From Litsea cubeba (Eukaryota > Streptophyta > Magnoliopsida > Laurales > Lauraceae), in contig CM022946.1 in the NCBI GenBank assembly GCA_012931725.1, positions 77,242,051 to 77,306,050 on the forward strand: a stretch of DNA of 64,000 nucleotides. Direction: 5' to 3'. Shown here one piece after another: positions 45,340 to 56,870 of the stretch. The notes below the pieces were generated by a model. It was not told the DNA's origin and did no database searches. It saw only the letters and a program-made list of their open reading frames with translations. Position 1 is the stretch's first letter; every line of letters begins with the position of its first letter. Both the position numbers and the translations under genes were made by a program.

Positions 45340-48300
45340 ATGGCTTCAAGTAAGTTCCCTTTTTCAAGAAAACTCCATTGTAGGAAAAATAAAAAGATCT
45401 TTCTTTCTTTCTTTTTTTTGTTTCTTTCTTTTTCTTTTCTTCTTTTTTTTTCACGTGTTTTCCTCTTCTTTTTTTTTCACACGTTTTTTTTTTTTTGCTT
45501 TCTTTTCTTTTCTTCTTTTTTTTTCATGTTTTGTTTTTTTTTGTGGGCCGTACGGACAGATCCGTACGGATCTGGCCGTACGGCCACGTGGCCTGTGGGC
45601 CAGCCCCTTTATTTTTTTCCCTTTATTTTTTCTTTCCCTTCCCTTTTTTTTTGAGAGAGTTTCTTTTCTTTTCTCTTTTTTGTTTTCTTTCCCCTCTTTT
45701 TTTTTTTGAGAAAGTTTCTTTTCTTCTTTTTTTTTTTGTTTTGCTCATCATGATAATGCATTTTTTTTTGGCAAACCTAGATGTTCATGCATGCATTTGA
45801 TTGTAAATTAAATTTGGAGCATGATGTGATAGCATACCTGAAAGTTTTCGCAATTTTGGGAATTTGAAGCTCGCAGCGATGTTGAGCCCTTCCTGATTTT
45901 GCGGAGACTTTGAGGTTTCGAAAGTTTGGAGTTTCGGAGCTCGCAGCGATGTTGAGCCCATCTTCAAGCTTTCTATTTCTTTCGGGATAGTTCCTTTTCT
46001 TTGGAATTGCCCCGTCATCATGTCAAAATTTCGCCAGATTTTTTTTTTTAGCGAGATTCTGTCATTTTGATGTTTGATCTTTTTCTTTTCCATCCTTTTC
46101 AGGTGGTTCCTCCAGAACGAACAAGGGTAAAGAGCCTGCTACAAGCGTACCTCGTCGGTCTTGTAGATCTTCTAATCCGGCCGTTCAGCAGGCTTTTGAG
46201 AAGGTCCAGTATGTTGAGAGAAATCTGGAAGAGTGCGACTCCCTCAATAGAGATGAGATGAGGCAGCGACTGATCACTCTCAAGGGAGAGGAATTTTATA
46301 AGATCATGGTAAGCAGTCGTCCATGGGTGATGGAAGATCAGAGCATTTTGCCCAAGCCTACCTTCTTCTTTGGTGATGCAGTCCCTGATGACATGACATA
46401 CCAGAGGAGGTGTTTTCAGTTTTCTTTCACAGTAGATGGTGGGAAGAAGACTGTTGCTACCCGGTCGACGTTTGATCGCACCGTCTCGATTATGAGCCTT
46501 GCCCCCACGTGCTCTAAGAGGGAAGATCCTCCAAGCTGGGTGAGAAGGACAAATGTAATCAAGACCGGGGTTTTTGTCGGCGGTTCTCCTGGATATACGG
46601 AGAGGTCGCCTGTTGACATGGACCTGTTGATGCCTTCCAGCGGCTACCAAGGCTCTGATTATCCGTCGGTCGATTTGAGACCGGTGGGCCTTGGTATTTT
46701 CAGTGGTGACGGCAGCAATTGGATCAAGCCTTTTCGACTCCGTGGCCGTTTCAATGCTGACTCCGAGTGGAAGTCGTGGACTGATCACGTTCTGCTGATT
46801 GGTGGCGCCGTTTTGAAGGAAGCTGGGATTTTTGATGCGGTCCGCGCCTTTAGGGAGACCGTGATCTTTTCCGACGAGGCCTTCATGGCTATGCTGGAAT
46901 CATTCCTCCCACAAACCAATACCTTCGTTGTGACGAATGGTGAGATTGGTTTTTCTTTGAAGGAGCTGAGCGCCATTACTGGATTGCCCATCCTCGGGAA
47001 ACTCTATGAGGAATTTATGCCGATTGACAGCGTCCTTGAGGGGCAGTCTGAGGAGTTCAGGCTTCTGTACTTTCAGCTCGTCGCCTTCTATGATTTTTTG
47101 AAGGAGAAAGAGGGTTTGAAAGTTAGATCCAGCAGTTTGGAAGAGTTTTAGCTCTTCATTCCCCAATTTTTTCTGATAGTAGGGAGTCTTCTGATAGCGT
47201 GACCCAAGAAGCCGGAGCTCAGGATCCAAGTTCAAAGAAGATCTCGGCCATGCAAGAAGAGTTGAGAGATTTCTGTGCAAGTACAAACGCCATATGTCCT
47301 GACATTGCACTGCGGAGAGATCTCGCTATTTACCTCACTTATTGGCTTGGTGAGGCTGTTTTTGCTGGGGGAGATGGAACGCACATCAGGCCGCATTGTA
47401 TTTTTCCGGCTTGTCAGATGGCGTTTGGAGAGCAGCTTGCTTTGGTGCCAGCTCTTTACTCTTACCTGTGTACCGAACTGCAGGCTGCTGCTTTTTTGGT
47501 TCGGCTTGGGCTTCCCATGAATAGGGTATTTTCAGCCCATATCTTTTATTCGTGGTATGTGTACCACTGTCCTGGCTTCCACTGGCTGGGTGCTGCACAG
47601 GATGATGATCCTCTGATGATTCGACTGGCTAAGGGCAAAGCCGTGTCCGAATCACTTTTGTTTGCCCGCATGAGGATCCGACGGTTCAGGGACGTCGAGA
47701 TGGGGCAGTCTTCAGTGAAGCTTTCTCCAGAGTTGCGGAAGAAGGCTTTTGATTTTGGTGCCTCCCGAGACTCTACCAGGGCGGGGTCGGGAAGGCATTA
47801 TTCCTTGACGAATGCAGAGAGAGAGTGGCTTTTTAGCATACGTGTCGGCACGATGGTGTACCGTAGACATCTTTTCGTCGACATCCAGCCGTATGTACCC
47901 TCTCGTTTTGCTTTGCAGCTGGGCTTTTCTCAAGGCGTTGTTGGAGCGCCTTCAAGCATGGTGAAGTGCTTTGGAGGCTTACAGGACGGGAGAAATGCAT
48001 GGGCTTTTTATAGTGCTGAAGACACTACAGCCATGATTTCTTATCCTGTGTTGCTGACTTCCCGGACTGCCGGCTTTGCGAAGTGGTTCGCGGAGAGCTT
48101 TTCGGCATATCGGGGGCTTTCCAAGAAGGAGCTTGATGTGAAGCTGGCATCTGGAAAGGGCCTTGGAAAGTCGGATGGCGTCCGGCGAGAGGAAGTTTGG
48201 GCCTTCCTTTCTGGAGAGAAGCACAAGATAGGCTTTCTCGGTGACCAGGGCGTCATTGGTTCTGAAGCTGTTCGAGAAATACCTAATGAGGCTTTAGAGC

Positions 48301-50006
48301 AGCTAGAACAGGAGGAAGCCGAACTTGGCGCTTGGATGCAAGCGGCACAGAGGCGAGCTTCCGTGGAGTCTACTGGCAAGAGCAGACCATCCAGTGAGGA
48401 GTCAAGTGGGAAACCTGACTCTGACAGCGGGGCAGGTTCTTCTAAGAAGCGAGCCCGCCGGAGTAAGAGGGGGAGGATTCATCATCGCAGCAAGGGGCAG
48501 CATGAGGACTCTCCTGACTTGGAAGTTCCTCTTACTATCAATGAGGATGTGCCAGTGGATGCTGACGAGCCTCCAGAGAAGAGAAGCCGAGAAGAAGAGA
48601 CCGTCGGTGAAGGTATGATTCTTCCTTTTTCTCTTTCCATTTCTTTTCATGGGATTTTTTCCATGTTATTATTTGCTTCTTGTTTCTGCTTTTCTTTTCT
48701 CTTTTTTTTTTTAGCAGAGGAAGACTTGATGATGCCTGAGGTTCCGGTCGATGAGGTGGTGACGGATCCTGTCGAGGCACCTGAAGAAGAACCGAGGGGC
48801 TCTGGAGTGATCCCGGAGTCTCCAATTGGTATGACTTCCTTTTTTTTTTGTCTGTGACTTGGTTTGCTAACACATTTCTTGCCAGCTGACTTGCCACAGG
48901 ATTCCGATGACTTTGAACCATCGATGGACGCAAATGTTGATGATGCTTCCGATGAGTTCATGGAGGAGGAAAGTGTTCCACCAGTCGTCGAAGAAGGTAT
49001 TTTGTAGTTATAACTCTGATATTGATTTTCAAACAGGGTCATATTCATACCTTTTTGTGTTTCTTTTGCAGGTTTTGAAGTGGCAGAGGAGGATCCGTCG
49101 CTTCCAGAGCAAGAGATGCCAGAGGTTGATCCAGAGGTAGAGATTCCAAGGACCAGCTCTGACAATGTTGAGGAGATTCCTCGCGCTGAGATTCCTTCCC
49201 GAGCAGGAGTAGCTTCAGCTGGAAAGAGTTCTTTTGTTACTCTTCCAACAGATGATGATATGAGTAGCCGACCAACGGAGTTGGGTGAGTCTTCAGCTGG
49301 GCCATCACTTCTTTTTGCGAAGAAGGTGGTGGTGCGAGTTCTGAATTCTTGGATTGAGACTCTCTTTTCTGGGCACTTGGAAGCCGGATTTGGCATGATC
49401 CAGCATGTGCAGGAGATTCTCAGTGATGCTGAAGAGGCTGGTCTGGATGTCACAGGTGCCAGGGCGATCGTTGATAGGATCATTGCACTGGGTGACAAGT
49501 GGTTTGAGACCGTAGGTTTGGCTGATGACCAGTTCTTCAAGGAGATGTTCCTGGATCCTGCTGATAAGGCTAAGTCTGACCTGGATGAGGCTACAGAAAG
49601 CAGGAAGCAGGCAGTCCGAAAGAAGAACTTAGAAGAGCTAACCATCATCGGGCTGACACATGACCTTAACATCCTTGATAGGGAGGTCGATGAGGCCAGG
49701 AAACGTCTTGAGCATCTGCAGGCACAAGTCGCTGCCAAGTGGACTGCCATAATAGAGGCTCGCGACAGGGAGAGTGCTCTGATTCACCAAGTTGCAGATG
49801 CCGATCGGGTTCTCAAAAGGAAGTCTGATGAGGAGAAACAATGGCAAACTGCTCGAGGTAAGCTTCCTGGTGCGAAAGAAGGGGTACAGCCCACTCCAGC
49901 ATCTCATGGCAGGTTCCTGAAGAAGCGTGCCTTGGAATCCTTGATGGCTGAGGCTAAAAGTTTGCTTGGGGAGCTGAACTCTTGGCTGGAGACCATTTTT
50001 GATTGA
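45340..50006 (+). CDS. Spliced plant-mobile-domain protein, antisense extra gene of the Tat element
   Basis: The inferred exons are 45340-45349, 46103-48612, 48715-48828, 48886-48996 and 49072-50006. Every intron is GT-AG and falls after base 1 of a codon. The model is ~1,226 residues, starting MASSGSS. One base indel in TTTT at 47146-47149 puts a TAG at 47149 and must be bridged. Residues ~225-310 match the plant mobile domain (LPQTNTFVVTNGEIGFSLKEL, then ITGLPILGKLYEEF), continuing after the indel (DLAIYLTYWLGEAVF, GGDGTHIRPHCIFP). A basic segment (KKRARRSKRGR) suggests nuclear entry, followed by acidic stretches and a C-terminal coiled coil. Function is unknown. Extra genes in this position are recorded for Tat elements, some with a domain otherwise found in DNA transposons. 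The acceptor at 48714 is TAGCAG, so three bases more or less are possible. Confidence 0.75.
45350..46102 (+). other. Intron 1 of the plant-mobile-domain gene
   Basis: It starts GTAAGT and ends CTTTTCAG. Long C/T-rich and T-rich runs fill 45375-45545 and 45605-45770. An island of overlapping palindromes lies at 45557-45593. A duplicated segment, AGCTCGCAGCGATGTTGAGCCC, occurs near 45869 and 45940 (22 bases, given here as AGCTCGCAGCG plus ATGTTGAGCCC). Long frames seen in the pyrimidine runs are low-complexity and not credible. Confidence 0.7.
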
Positions 50007-50173
50007 GCTCCTGTATATATTTTTTTTACAGAAACCATCCTTCTCTCTCTTTTCTTTTTTTTTGGTACCACTTGTATTTTTTTGGTACTTATTTTTTGTA
50101 GTGCTTGTGAACACTTTCTCTCTCTTTTTTTTTTGGTACCACATGTATTTTTTTTGGTACTCTTTTTTTTTTG

Positions 50174-50296
50174 TTATCCCTACGCTCACTTTAATCTTTT
50201 TGTGATAAAAGTAATTGCTAAATGGGATGCTTTTTTTTTGTTATCCCTACGCTCACTTGAATCTTTTTGTGATAAAAGTAATTGCTAAATGGGATT
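50174..50296 (+). repeat. 67-bp duplication
   Basis: TTATCCCTACGCTCACTT and the following AATCTTTTTGTGATAAAAG occur at 50174 and 50241 with one base difference. Confidence 0.9.
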
Positions 50297-50346
50297 TGAT
50301 CAAAAGGTTGTCATTTTGTGAAAATCTTTTTTCAAATGATTGTTTT

Positions 50347-50597
50347 GGCATGGAAGCCAGGTTTTTGTTTGTGGCATGGAAGCCAATTTTGGCATGAGAG
50401 CCAGCTTTTCTTGTGGCATTGATAGCCGGTTTGTTTTGTGGCATCTATAGCCGGTTTTGTGGCATTGATAGCCGGGTTTTTTGAAATCCAAGTTTTTTTG
50501 TTTGTGGCATTGATAGCCGGTTTTGTTTTGGTGGCATTGATAGCCGGTTTGTGGCATTTATAGCCTGTTTTGATGGCATTTATAGCCGGTTTGGTTT
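50347..50597 (+). repeat. GGCATTGATAGCCGG minisatellite
   Basis: About ten copies of GTGGCATTGATAGCCGGTTT or close variants (GGCATGGAAGCC, GGCATTTATAGCC), spaced 17-45 bp. A related pair is in the spacer at 42184-42222. Confidence 0.88.
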
Positions 50598-50604
50598 TCA
50601 AAAA

Positions 50605-50766
50605 TGCAAGTATCGACTAAAAGTCGCCTCCCTGCTGAATGTTCTTGCAAGTATCGATGGAATGTCGCATCCTTGCTCATTCGGTTGCGAGTATCGATGG
50701 AATGTCGCATCCTCGCGGATTTGGGTGCAAGTATCGATGGAATGTTGCATCCTTGCTTTTCAAAAT
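50605..50766 (+). repeat. 40-bp minisatellite (GCAAGTATCGATGGAATGTC)
   Basis: Copies begin at 50605, 50647, 50687 and 50727. Related ATCAACTGAAATGTTGCGTC and ATCGACGAAATGTCGC segments continue irregularly to about 51060. Confidence 0.88.
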
Positions 50767-51429
50767 TTTTGGTTTTGCGGGTACTGACTTGATGTCGTTT
50801 TCCCCACGATTTTTTTTTGAAATTTGTGGTTTTCTCGAACCTTTGGGTTATGGATATCAACTGAGATGTTGCGTCTCCATGTTTAGGTTTTTTCGAACCT
50901 TTGAAATTTGGGTTGTGGATATCAACTGAAATGTTGCGTCTCCACAGTTTTGGATTTTGCAGGTATCGACGAAATGTCGCTTTCCTGTGATTTTGGAAGT
51001 GTCGAACATGGTTCATATGCTTCCGATTTGTGCGAGTATCGACTAAGTGTCGCTTCCTCGCGGTTTTTTTTTTTGAAAAACCATTTTTTTTTTGTTTAAA
51101 GACACGAGGGTCATAAGTTTTGACCTAAAACCATTTAGGCGGTAAAAGGCAGGGTGGACTAGGTTGGAAATCCCTGAATCCGGATTTTGTTTCAAACCAT
51201 GAATTTTGGGTTCAAGAGTTGAAAATTTTGGTCAAGTTAGGGAAAGGTTCCTAAACTTGGATATTTTTTTTTTTGAACAATGAAACGATGAAAGTAAGCA
51301 TTGTTTTAAATTTCTAGAAATTTCAACATTTGATATGAAAATTCTAAAAAAAGGGTGGGTTTAGCGAGCGTGTACCTGGAAACCAGTTTTGGCCATACAG
51401 GCATTGCTCTTACCCAGTTGGGTAAGTCT

Positions 51430-52801
51430 TCAAGGGTAGTACCGCTTTAAGAACTTGCCATTGATGGGCAGCATACATCTGTCACCTTCCATGTTTAGGA
51501 GTGCGTATGCGCCATTGGAGAAAACTTTGTCGATGACGTAGGGTCCCTCCCATTTTGGCTCAAATTTGCCTTTGGACTTGTGAGCGAAGATCATTGGTCT
51601 TTTTACCGCAAGAACCAAGTCACTCTTTTTGTAGGCGCGTTGCCGGACCTTTTTATCGAAAGATCCTGCCATGCGTGCTTGGTAAAGTTCAATGCTTTGT
51701 TGAGCTTCGAGCCGTCTCTCATCGAGATTGTCCAGCTCATGGAGTTGCAATTTGACATTGCTTTCTTGAGTCATGTCATTTTGCAAGGATACCCTCAAGG
51801 AAGGAATTTGTACTTCCAAGGGTACGACAGCTTCGCATCCATAGACCAAGGAGAATGGTGTGCTATGGGTTGGTCCTCGAACGGTGGTTCGATAGGCCCA
51901 TAAAGCTTCAGACATTTTGTCGCTCCAGTCTCTTTTGTGACTAGAGACCATTTTTTTGAGGATTTTGCAGAGTGTCTTGTTGAAAGCTTCTGCTAACCCG
52001 TTTGCTGCCGGATTGTATGGAGTCGAAGGACAGCTTTGGATTTTGTATTTGTCGCAGGACCTGTAGAATCGATGATCCCGGAACTGGGGTCCGTTATCAT
52101 GGACGAATCTTTTGGGTATGCCGAAACGACAAATGATGTTGGTGCGTAGGAAGTGAAGGACTGATGAGGTCTTCATTTCGTTAAACGCAAATGCTTCTGA
52201 CCACTTGGAGAGATAATCCGTGGCGGCGAAGATGAAGCGATGACCTTTGCTCGAAGGGGGAGAAATAGGACCTATGATGTCCATACCCCAGGCTTCGAAA
52301 GGCCATGAGATCGCTGTAGGATGCAGCCATTCTGGAGGCATGTGAATGTAATCTCCATGAACTTGGCATTGTTGACAGCGCTTAGCAAATTGCATTGCGT
52401 CAGCTACCATGGTAGGCCAGTAATATCCTAACCTTTTTATCTGATCATAGAGCTTAGGTCCAGCCTGATGAGCTCCGCAAAGACCAGCATGAACTTCTTT
52501 GAGTATTTCTTCAGCCTCTTGTTGTGACAAGCAGCGCAGAAGTACTCCGTTGAAGGATTTCCTGTAAAGGTTTTTTGAAGGAATATCCAAATGAAAGCTT
52601 GGGGTTCGCCTTTGGATGCTTACCCGTTCTTTTGGATCTTCAGGTAGGATTCCGAACATAATGTAATCAATGAACGGATCCCTCCAGTCGCCGATTGAAA
52701 TTTGAAGGATTGAAATCCGACTTCCGACCACTTGGTGGCATTCAGCAACTGCTTGGTGTGTGTTAAGAGGAGGAAGGATTCTTCTTTCGCACACTGTGAT
52801 T
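51430..52801 (-). pseudogene. pol: Tat pol, integrase segment (separated from RT by insertion)
   Basis: The frame is open from the insertion point to a TGA at 51432-51430, about 457 codons. Integrase joins element DNA to the host chromosome in the nucleus. The zinc-binding H-H-C-C is at about residues 108, 115, 146 and 149. The catalytic triad is D178 (GMDIIG), D239 (VHDNGPQF) and E275 (ANGLAEAFNKT), with the expected 35-residue spacing between the last two. A C-terminal GKFEPKWEGPYVI segment matches the usual gypsy integrase tail. All visible key residues are kept. It is cut from its upstream half only by the gag-only element at 52802. Confidence 0.92.
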
Positions 52802-54581
52802 TGTAAGTCCAAGGGAGATCCTTACCCTAGAGGGGGGGTGAATAGGGTGAGCTACACTTTATGACTAATAAAGACCAATTTTAACTTAATTAACATTAAC
52901 TAGTCACATGTGATGATTAAACAAACAATATGCGGAAGCTTAAATAAACAATCACCACATTGCAATCACCACAACACAAGATTTATAGTGGTTCGGCCTC
53001 AATGCCTACATCCACTACTGGCTTGTGTTCCTCACACCCCACCGGATTTCCACTATTATGCTTTTCATAAGGCTAAGCAATAACCTCTACAACTATGCTT
53101 TTCTAGGCTAAGCAATAACCTTACAATGTGCTTTTATAGGCTAAGCAATAACCTTTACACAATGCTTTTCTTAGGCTAAGCAATAACCTTAATACATAAA
53201 AGATTTCTCTCAAAGAAAGTGTCTTCACAAAACACTCTTATGAGATTACAATTTAGCTCAATAAATTTGCCTCTAAGATAGGCGGATATGAAAGTGTAAT
53301 GCAACTCACACAAACACACTAAGTAATGCAAAGATGAATGCTTATGAGGTGTGTGTGTGTGAAAACTTCAATCAAGATTAAAATTAAAGCTCAATCAAAA
53401 TATATGCTTAAAGCAATTCAAAAGTTTAATGCACATAAATAGATTTGATTGAACTTATATGCAAATCACTTGAACAACTACAAACTTGTTAATGATATGA
53501 AAAATCAAAAGATCACAAGTTGAATGTAAATGCTTAAGCCTAATCAAGTGATGCATGTGCTATGCTATGTTGTTTTCAAAAACAAAGGTTTAACTTAAGA
53601 TTCAAATGAATGAAAACAACAAAGATGATTCAAACAAGTTAATGAAACATGTTTATAAAACAAATCAAAGGTTTTAACAAAACATGATTTATAAAGTTTT
53701 AACACAAAACTTGGTTTGAATCAAAGTGAGAAATCCATCACAATCTAAAACAAAGATTGAATGAAGGTAATGGATTTAACACATCATAGTTTATATGCTA
53801 AAAATCATTTACCAATAATTTAGTCAAAGCATAAAACATATGATTAATAAAAGTAAAGCTTACTTGATGATTTAACTTAATGATCCAAGCTTTAGCTTTA
53901 CTAATGACCCTCTTGGTCTTTCTTAGTTCATCCCCTTTTCCTTGACTCCAAACTCCTCAAAGATGGCTTGGAAGCTCTAAGATGTTCAACACTTTTTCAA
54001 TGGGAATGAACCCCTTTTTATACTCAAAAGTTGAGTTCCTGCGTGTCCTCGGTCGACCCCCAGCTTGTCTCGGTCGACCGACCCTTAACGGTAAAAAATT
54101 AGACCGTTTGAAAAAAGCTCAACGGACACTTTCTCGGTCGACCCACAGTGTCTTCGGTCGACCGAAGGCATGGGTTCGGTCGACCGACCACACTGCGGGT
54201 CGACCCGAGCCCAAGGACCAAAAATCCCATTTTTTGCATATTTAAAGAGATTTCTTTGTGGGATCTTTGGGCCACTAAATCAAGCTTGGAAACATGATTT
54301 TAAATCATTCTAAGTATTTTAAAATCATGAAACATAAAAAGCCAAAAATCATTTGAAACTTTAAATCATTGGCTAGCTTGATTTGTAAAAATTATTTTTC
54401 AAATAAAATGCATCCAAGATGAAAACCAAAACATGCATGAAACATATGATTTACAAGATTTAAAACAATGCATGTGTAAATCAAGATTTCAAGAATTTCT
54501 AAATCAATGCATGTGTGAAAATTCATGAGATTAATAAAATGCTAATGCATCCATCAAATTGCAATAAACAAAATCCTAACA
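52802..54581 (-). repeat. Gag-only element 3' LTR
   Basis: On the plus strand it runs TGTAAGTCC to CCTAACA. It contains a ~36-bp minisatellite at 53058-53191 and six GGTCGACC motifs at about 54051-54205. Minus-strand TATAAAAA lies at 54022-54015. Confidence 0.95.
53058..53191. repeat. ~36-bp LTR minisatellite, 4 copies
   Basis: ATGCTTTTCTTAGGCTAAGC followed by AATAACCTTTACACA recurs four times. The other LTR has the same array at 58809-58942. Confidence 0.88.
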
Positions 54582-54595
54582 ATCTCCCCCTTTGC
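54582..54595 (-). other. Gag-only element polypurine tract
   Basis: The minus strand reads GCAAAGGGGGAGATT next to TGTTAGG. This is the typical copia form, AAGGGGGAGATTG. Confidence 0.85.
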
Positions 54596-56870
54596 AATTT
54601 GATGGCAAACCTTTCTCACACTAAATCTTCACACTAAGTCTTCAGCTCCACCTTGGCTGGACTAGGCTTGAAATCTTCTTTGGATGCTTCTTCATTTAGC
54701 TTGGGCTCTAGCTTTTTCTTCATTCTCCTTGTTGCTTGTAGCTTGATCATTCTTCAAGCTTTCTTTCCATCTTCCTTCTTTTAGCTAAGCAACTTTTAGC
54801 TCCCAAGCTTTCTTCTCTTCATTTCTCCCCTTTGACCATGCACTCTCCTTTTGGTAAGATGTGCATTCTCTCCACCTTTAGCACTTTCTCCCCCTTAATT
54901 CTTTCTCCCCTTTTGCCATTAAGCTTGATCACTTTCTCCCCCTTTGCCATTAAATTGCAAAGGTATCAATTGAAGAGGGGTACCTACACACATGAAACAA
55001 GGAAAATACCTTTTAGTAGCACCTGTTAACAAAGGAAATCGAAAATGAAGTACATAACAGGTTATCATGCATGGGTAATAAGCTATAAGGTGTATCAGAA
55101 GCCAATATAAGGGTGAATTTGATCAACTCTAATGCTTCCTTAGAAGGTTTACTCCCCCTCAATCCATACTCTTCTTTTGTCAAACTTTTGACAAGGATTT
55201 AACTAATAGGTACAAGAAGAAGATGGTTTAACCAATTGAGGGTTAACTTCAAGAGAAGAATTAGATACCAATTGTTAATGATAATTGACTATTAAAGTAC
55301 TAATTGATCAAATTACAAATATAAATGGCAAGGTCATTGGGATATACTAAACATAGCATCAATCAATATAACTATGAAAATCATATGCTATGAAAGTTTT
55401 GAATTCATTTCATACAATCATTGGATATAACTATCATGCACAAGATGAGTGAAATGAAGTTCAATCATGAAGCCTACCTCAACCATTAACCAACCAAGAT
55501 TATGAACACATAAACATGGTGGTCATGTGATCTACCTATAAGTGCAAGAGAGGTGGCAATCATGAAGATTATGATGCTCATGGAATGTGACATGGAATAA
55601 AAAAAATATAACTATCAAGATCAATCCAATGTTCACAAGGTCTATCACAAACTCAAGATATGATACCAATTGGATATAGATACTAATTGAAAATGATACC
55701 ACTTGATTACCAATTGAATATGAAACATGATTAAGAGCAAGCATGTGACAAACACAAAATTCCAACAAGCATCATAAATTGATATTCATCACTTAGAATA
55801 ATATAACTAATGAGCATAGTGATGAACAAGAGAAATTGCATAAAAGATATAACTTAGTAGAACATGCAATTTTCAAAGTGTCAAATCATATGAATTCAAC
55901 AACTAAGAATCCATCAAACAATCTATGAAATACAAGGAATGGATTTCAAAGAGGTTCATATGATTAAACACTACTATGAAGTTGAGACATGTTTAATGAA
56001 TGATGCCAATAAGAAAATTACACATGAATCAACAACATAACCATCCAAGTCAAATAAAAACTAGAAAGCAAGAGGATGGATTTTAGAGTCCTAGAATGGT
56101 GTCTTCAAATAAAACTAAAATCAAGCACAACCAAACAAGGAACTATATAGACAATTGCATATAACAAGAATGTAACTAAATGAGCAAACATGCGAATTGC
56201 CTATCACAACATTCATTTCCATTTCTAAGATGATAAAACCGAATGCATAAGGAAATGAAAACATGGAACATGCTTTGATAAATGAAACTAATGAAGTTTT
56301 AAAGCAATTCCACATATGCAATCTTCAAATCATAAACAAAATCCAACAATGAACAAAATGAGTACGAAAAGAAGATAACATATTATCAATCATCAATTTG
56401 TATTCTAAAAATATAACTACAAGGGCTCATACAAATTGAAAACATATTTTCCATACCAAAAGATATAACTAGTAAGTTCATGGAAAACCCAAATTTATTT
56501 AAATCATTCGTTTTTCAAAACAAATTTCACTAAGACATTCAAACAAATGATTTTGCAACATCAATCGATTATGAAAGGTCTAGCTATAAAAGCTTTTGAA
56601 ATCATAATCAATTGAACATGTAGAAATGCAATACAAAAGATATAACTATATTAGAGCAAAAAGCAAATATAACATGAGAAATTATAATCAAAGGATTTTG
56701 AAAACCATGATATGTAACTAGTATGGTGCATGAAAACAAAATCAATTGATTACAAATAAACATTGCATTTAAAGTAATGTAACTAATGAAAGAACATAAA
56801 TGCAAATGCAATCATGACCAACAAAAGGATTTAACTATAAAGAATAGGTTGGTCAATGAGGTCCAAGGCC
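54596..56870 (-). other. Gag-only element, non-coding region in place of pol
   Basis: 2.3 kb of AT-rich DNA have no frame of note and no recognisable pol remnant. At least ten copies of ATATAACTA or ATGTAACTA are scattered through it (for example near 55367, 55424, 55607, 55801, 56405, 56461, 56641, 56713 and 56775), which suggests a worn repeat. Confidence 0.65.

Larger units (their letters stand above)
50007..51429. other. Convergent 3' region between the extra gene and pol
   Basis: Both the plus-strand extra gene and minus-strand pol end here, 1.4 kb apart. The stretch is filled with short tandem repeats and T-rich sequence and has no supported gene. Repeat-laden 3' regions are typical of Tat elements. 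Confidence 0.75.

Noticed and set aside
45023..45800. Long plus-strand frames rich in F, S and L (up to 228 codons)
   Set aside because: They are translations of pyrimidine runs in the promoter and intron 1 of the extra gene, with no domain.
46099..50189. Minus-strand frames opposite the plant-mobile-domain gene (up to 367 codons)
   Set aside because: Shadow frames of the real gene: low-complexity serine-rich translation of acidic codons, with no domain.
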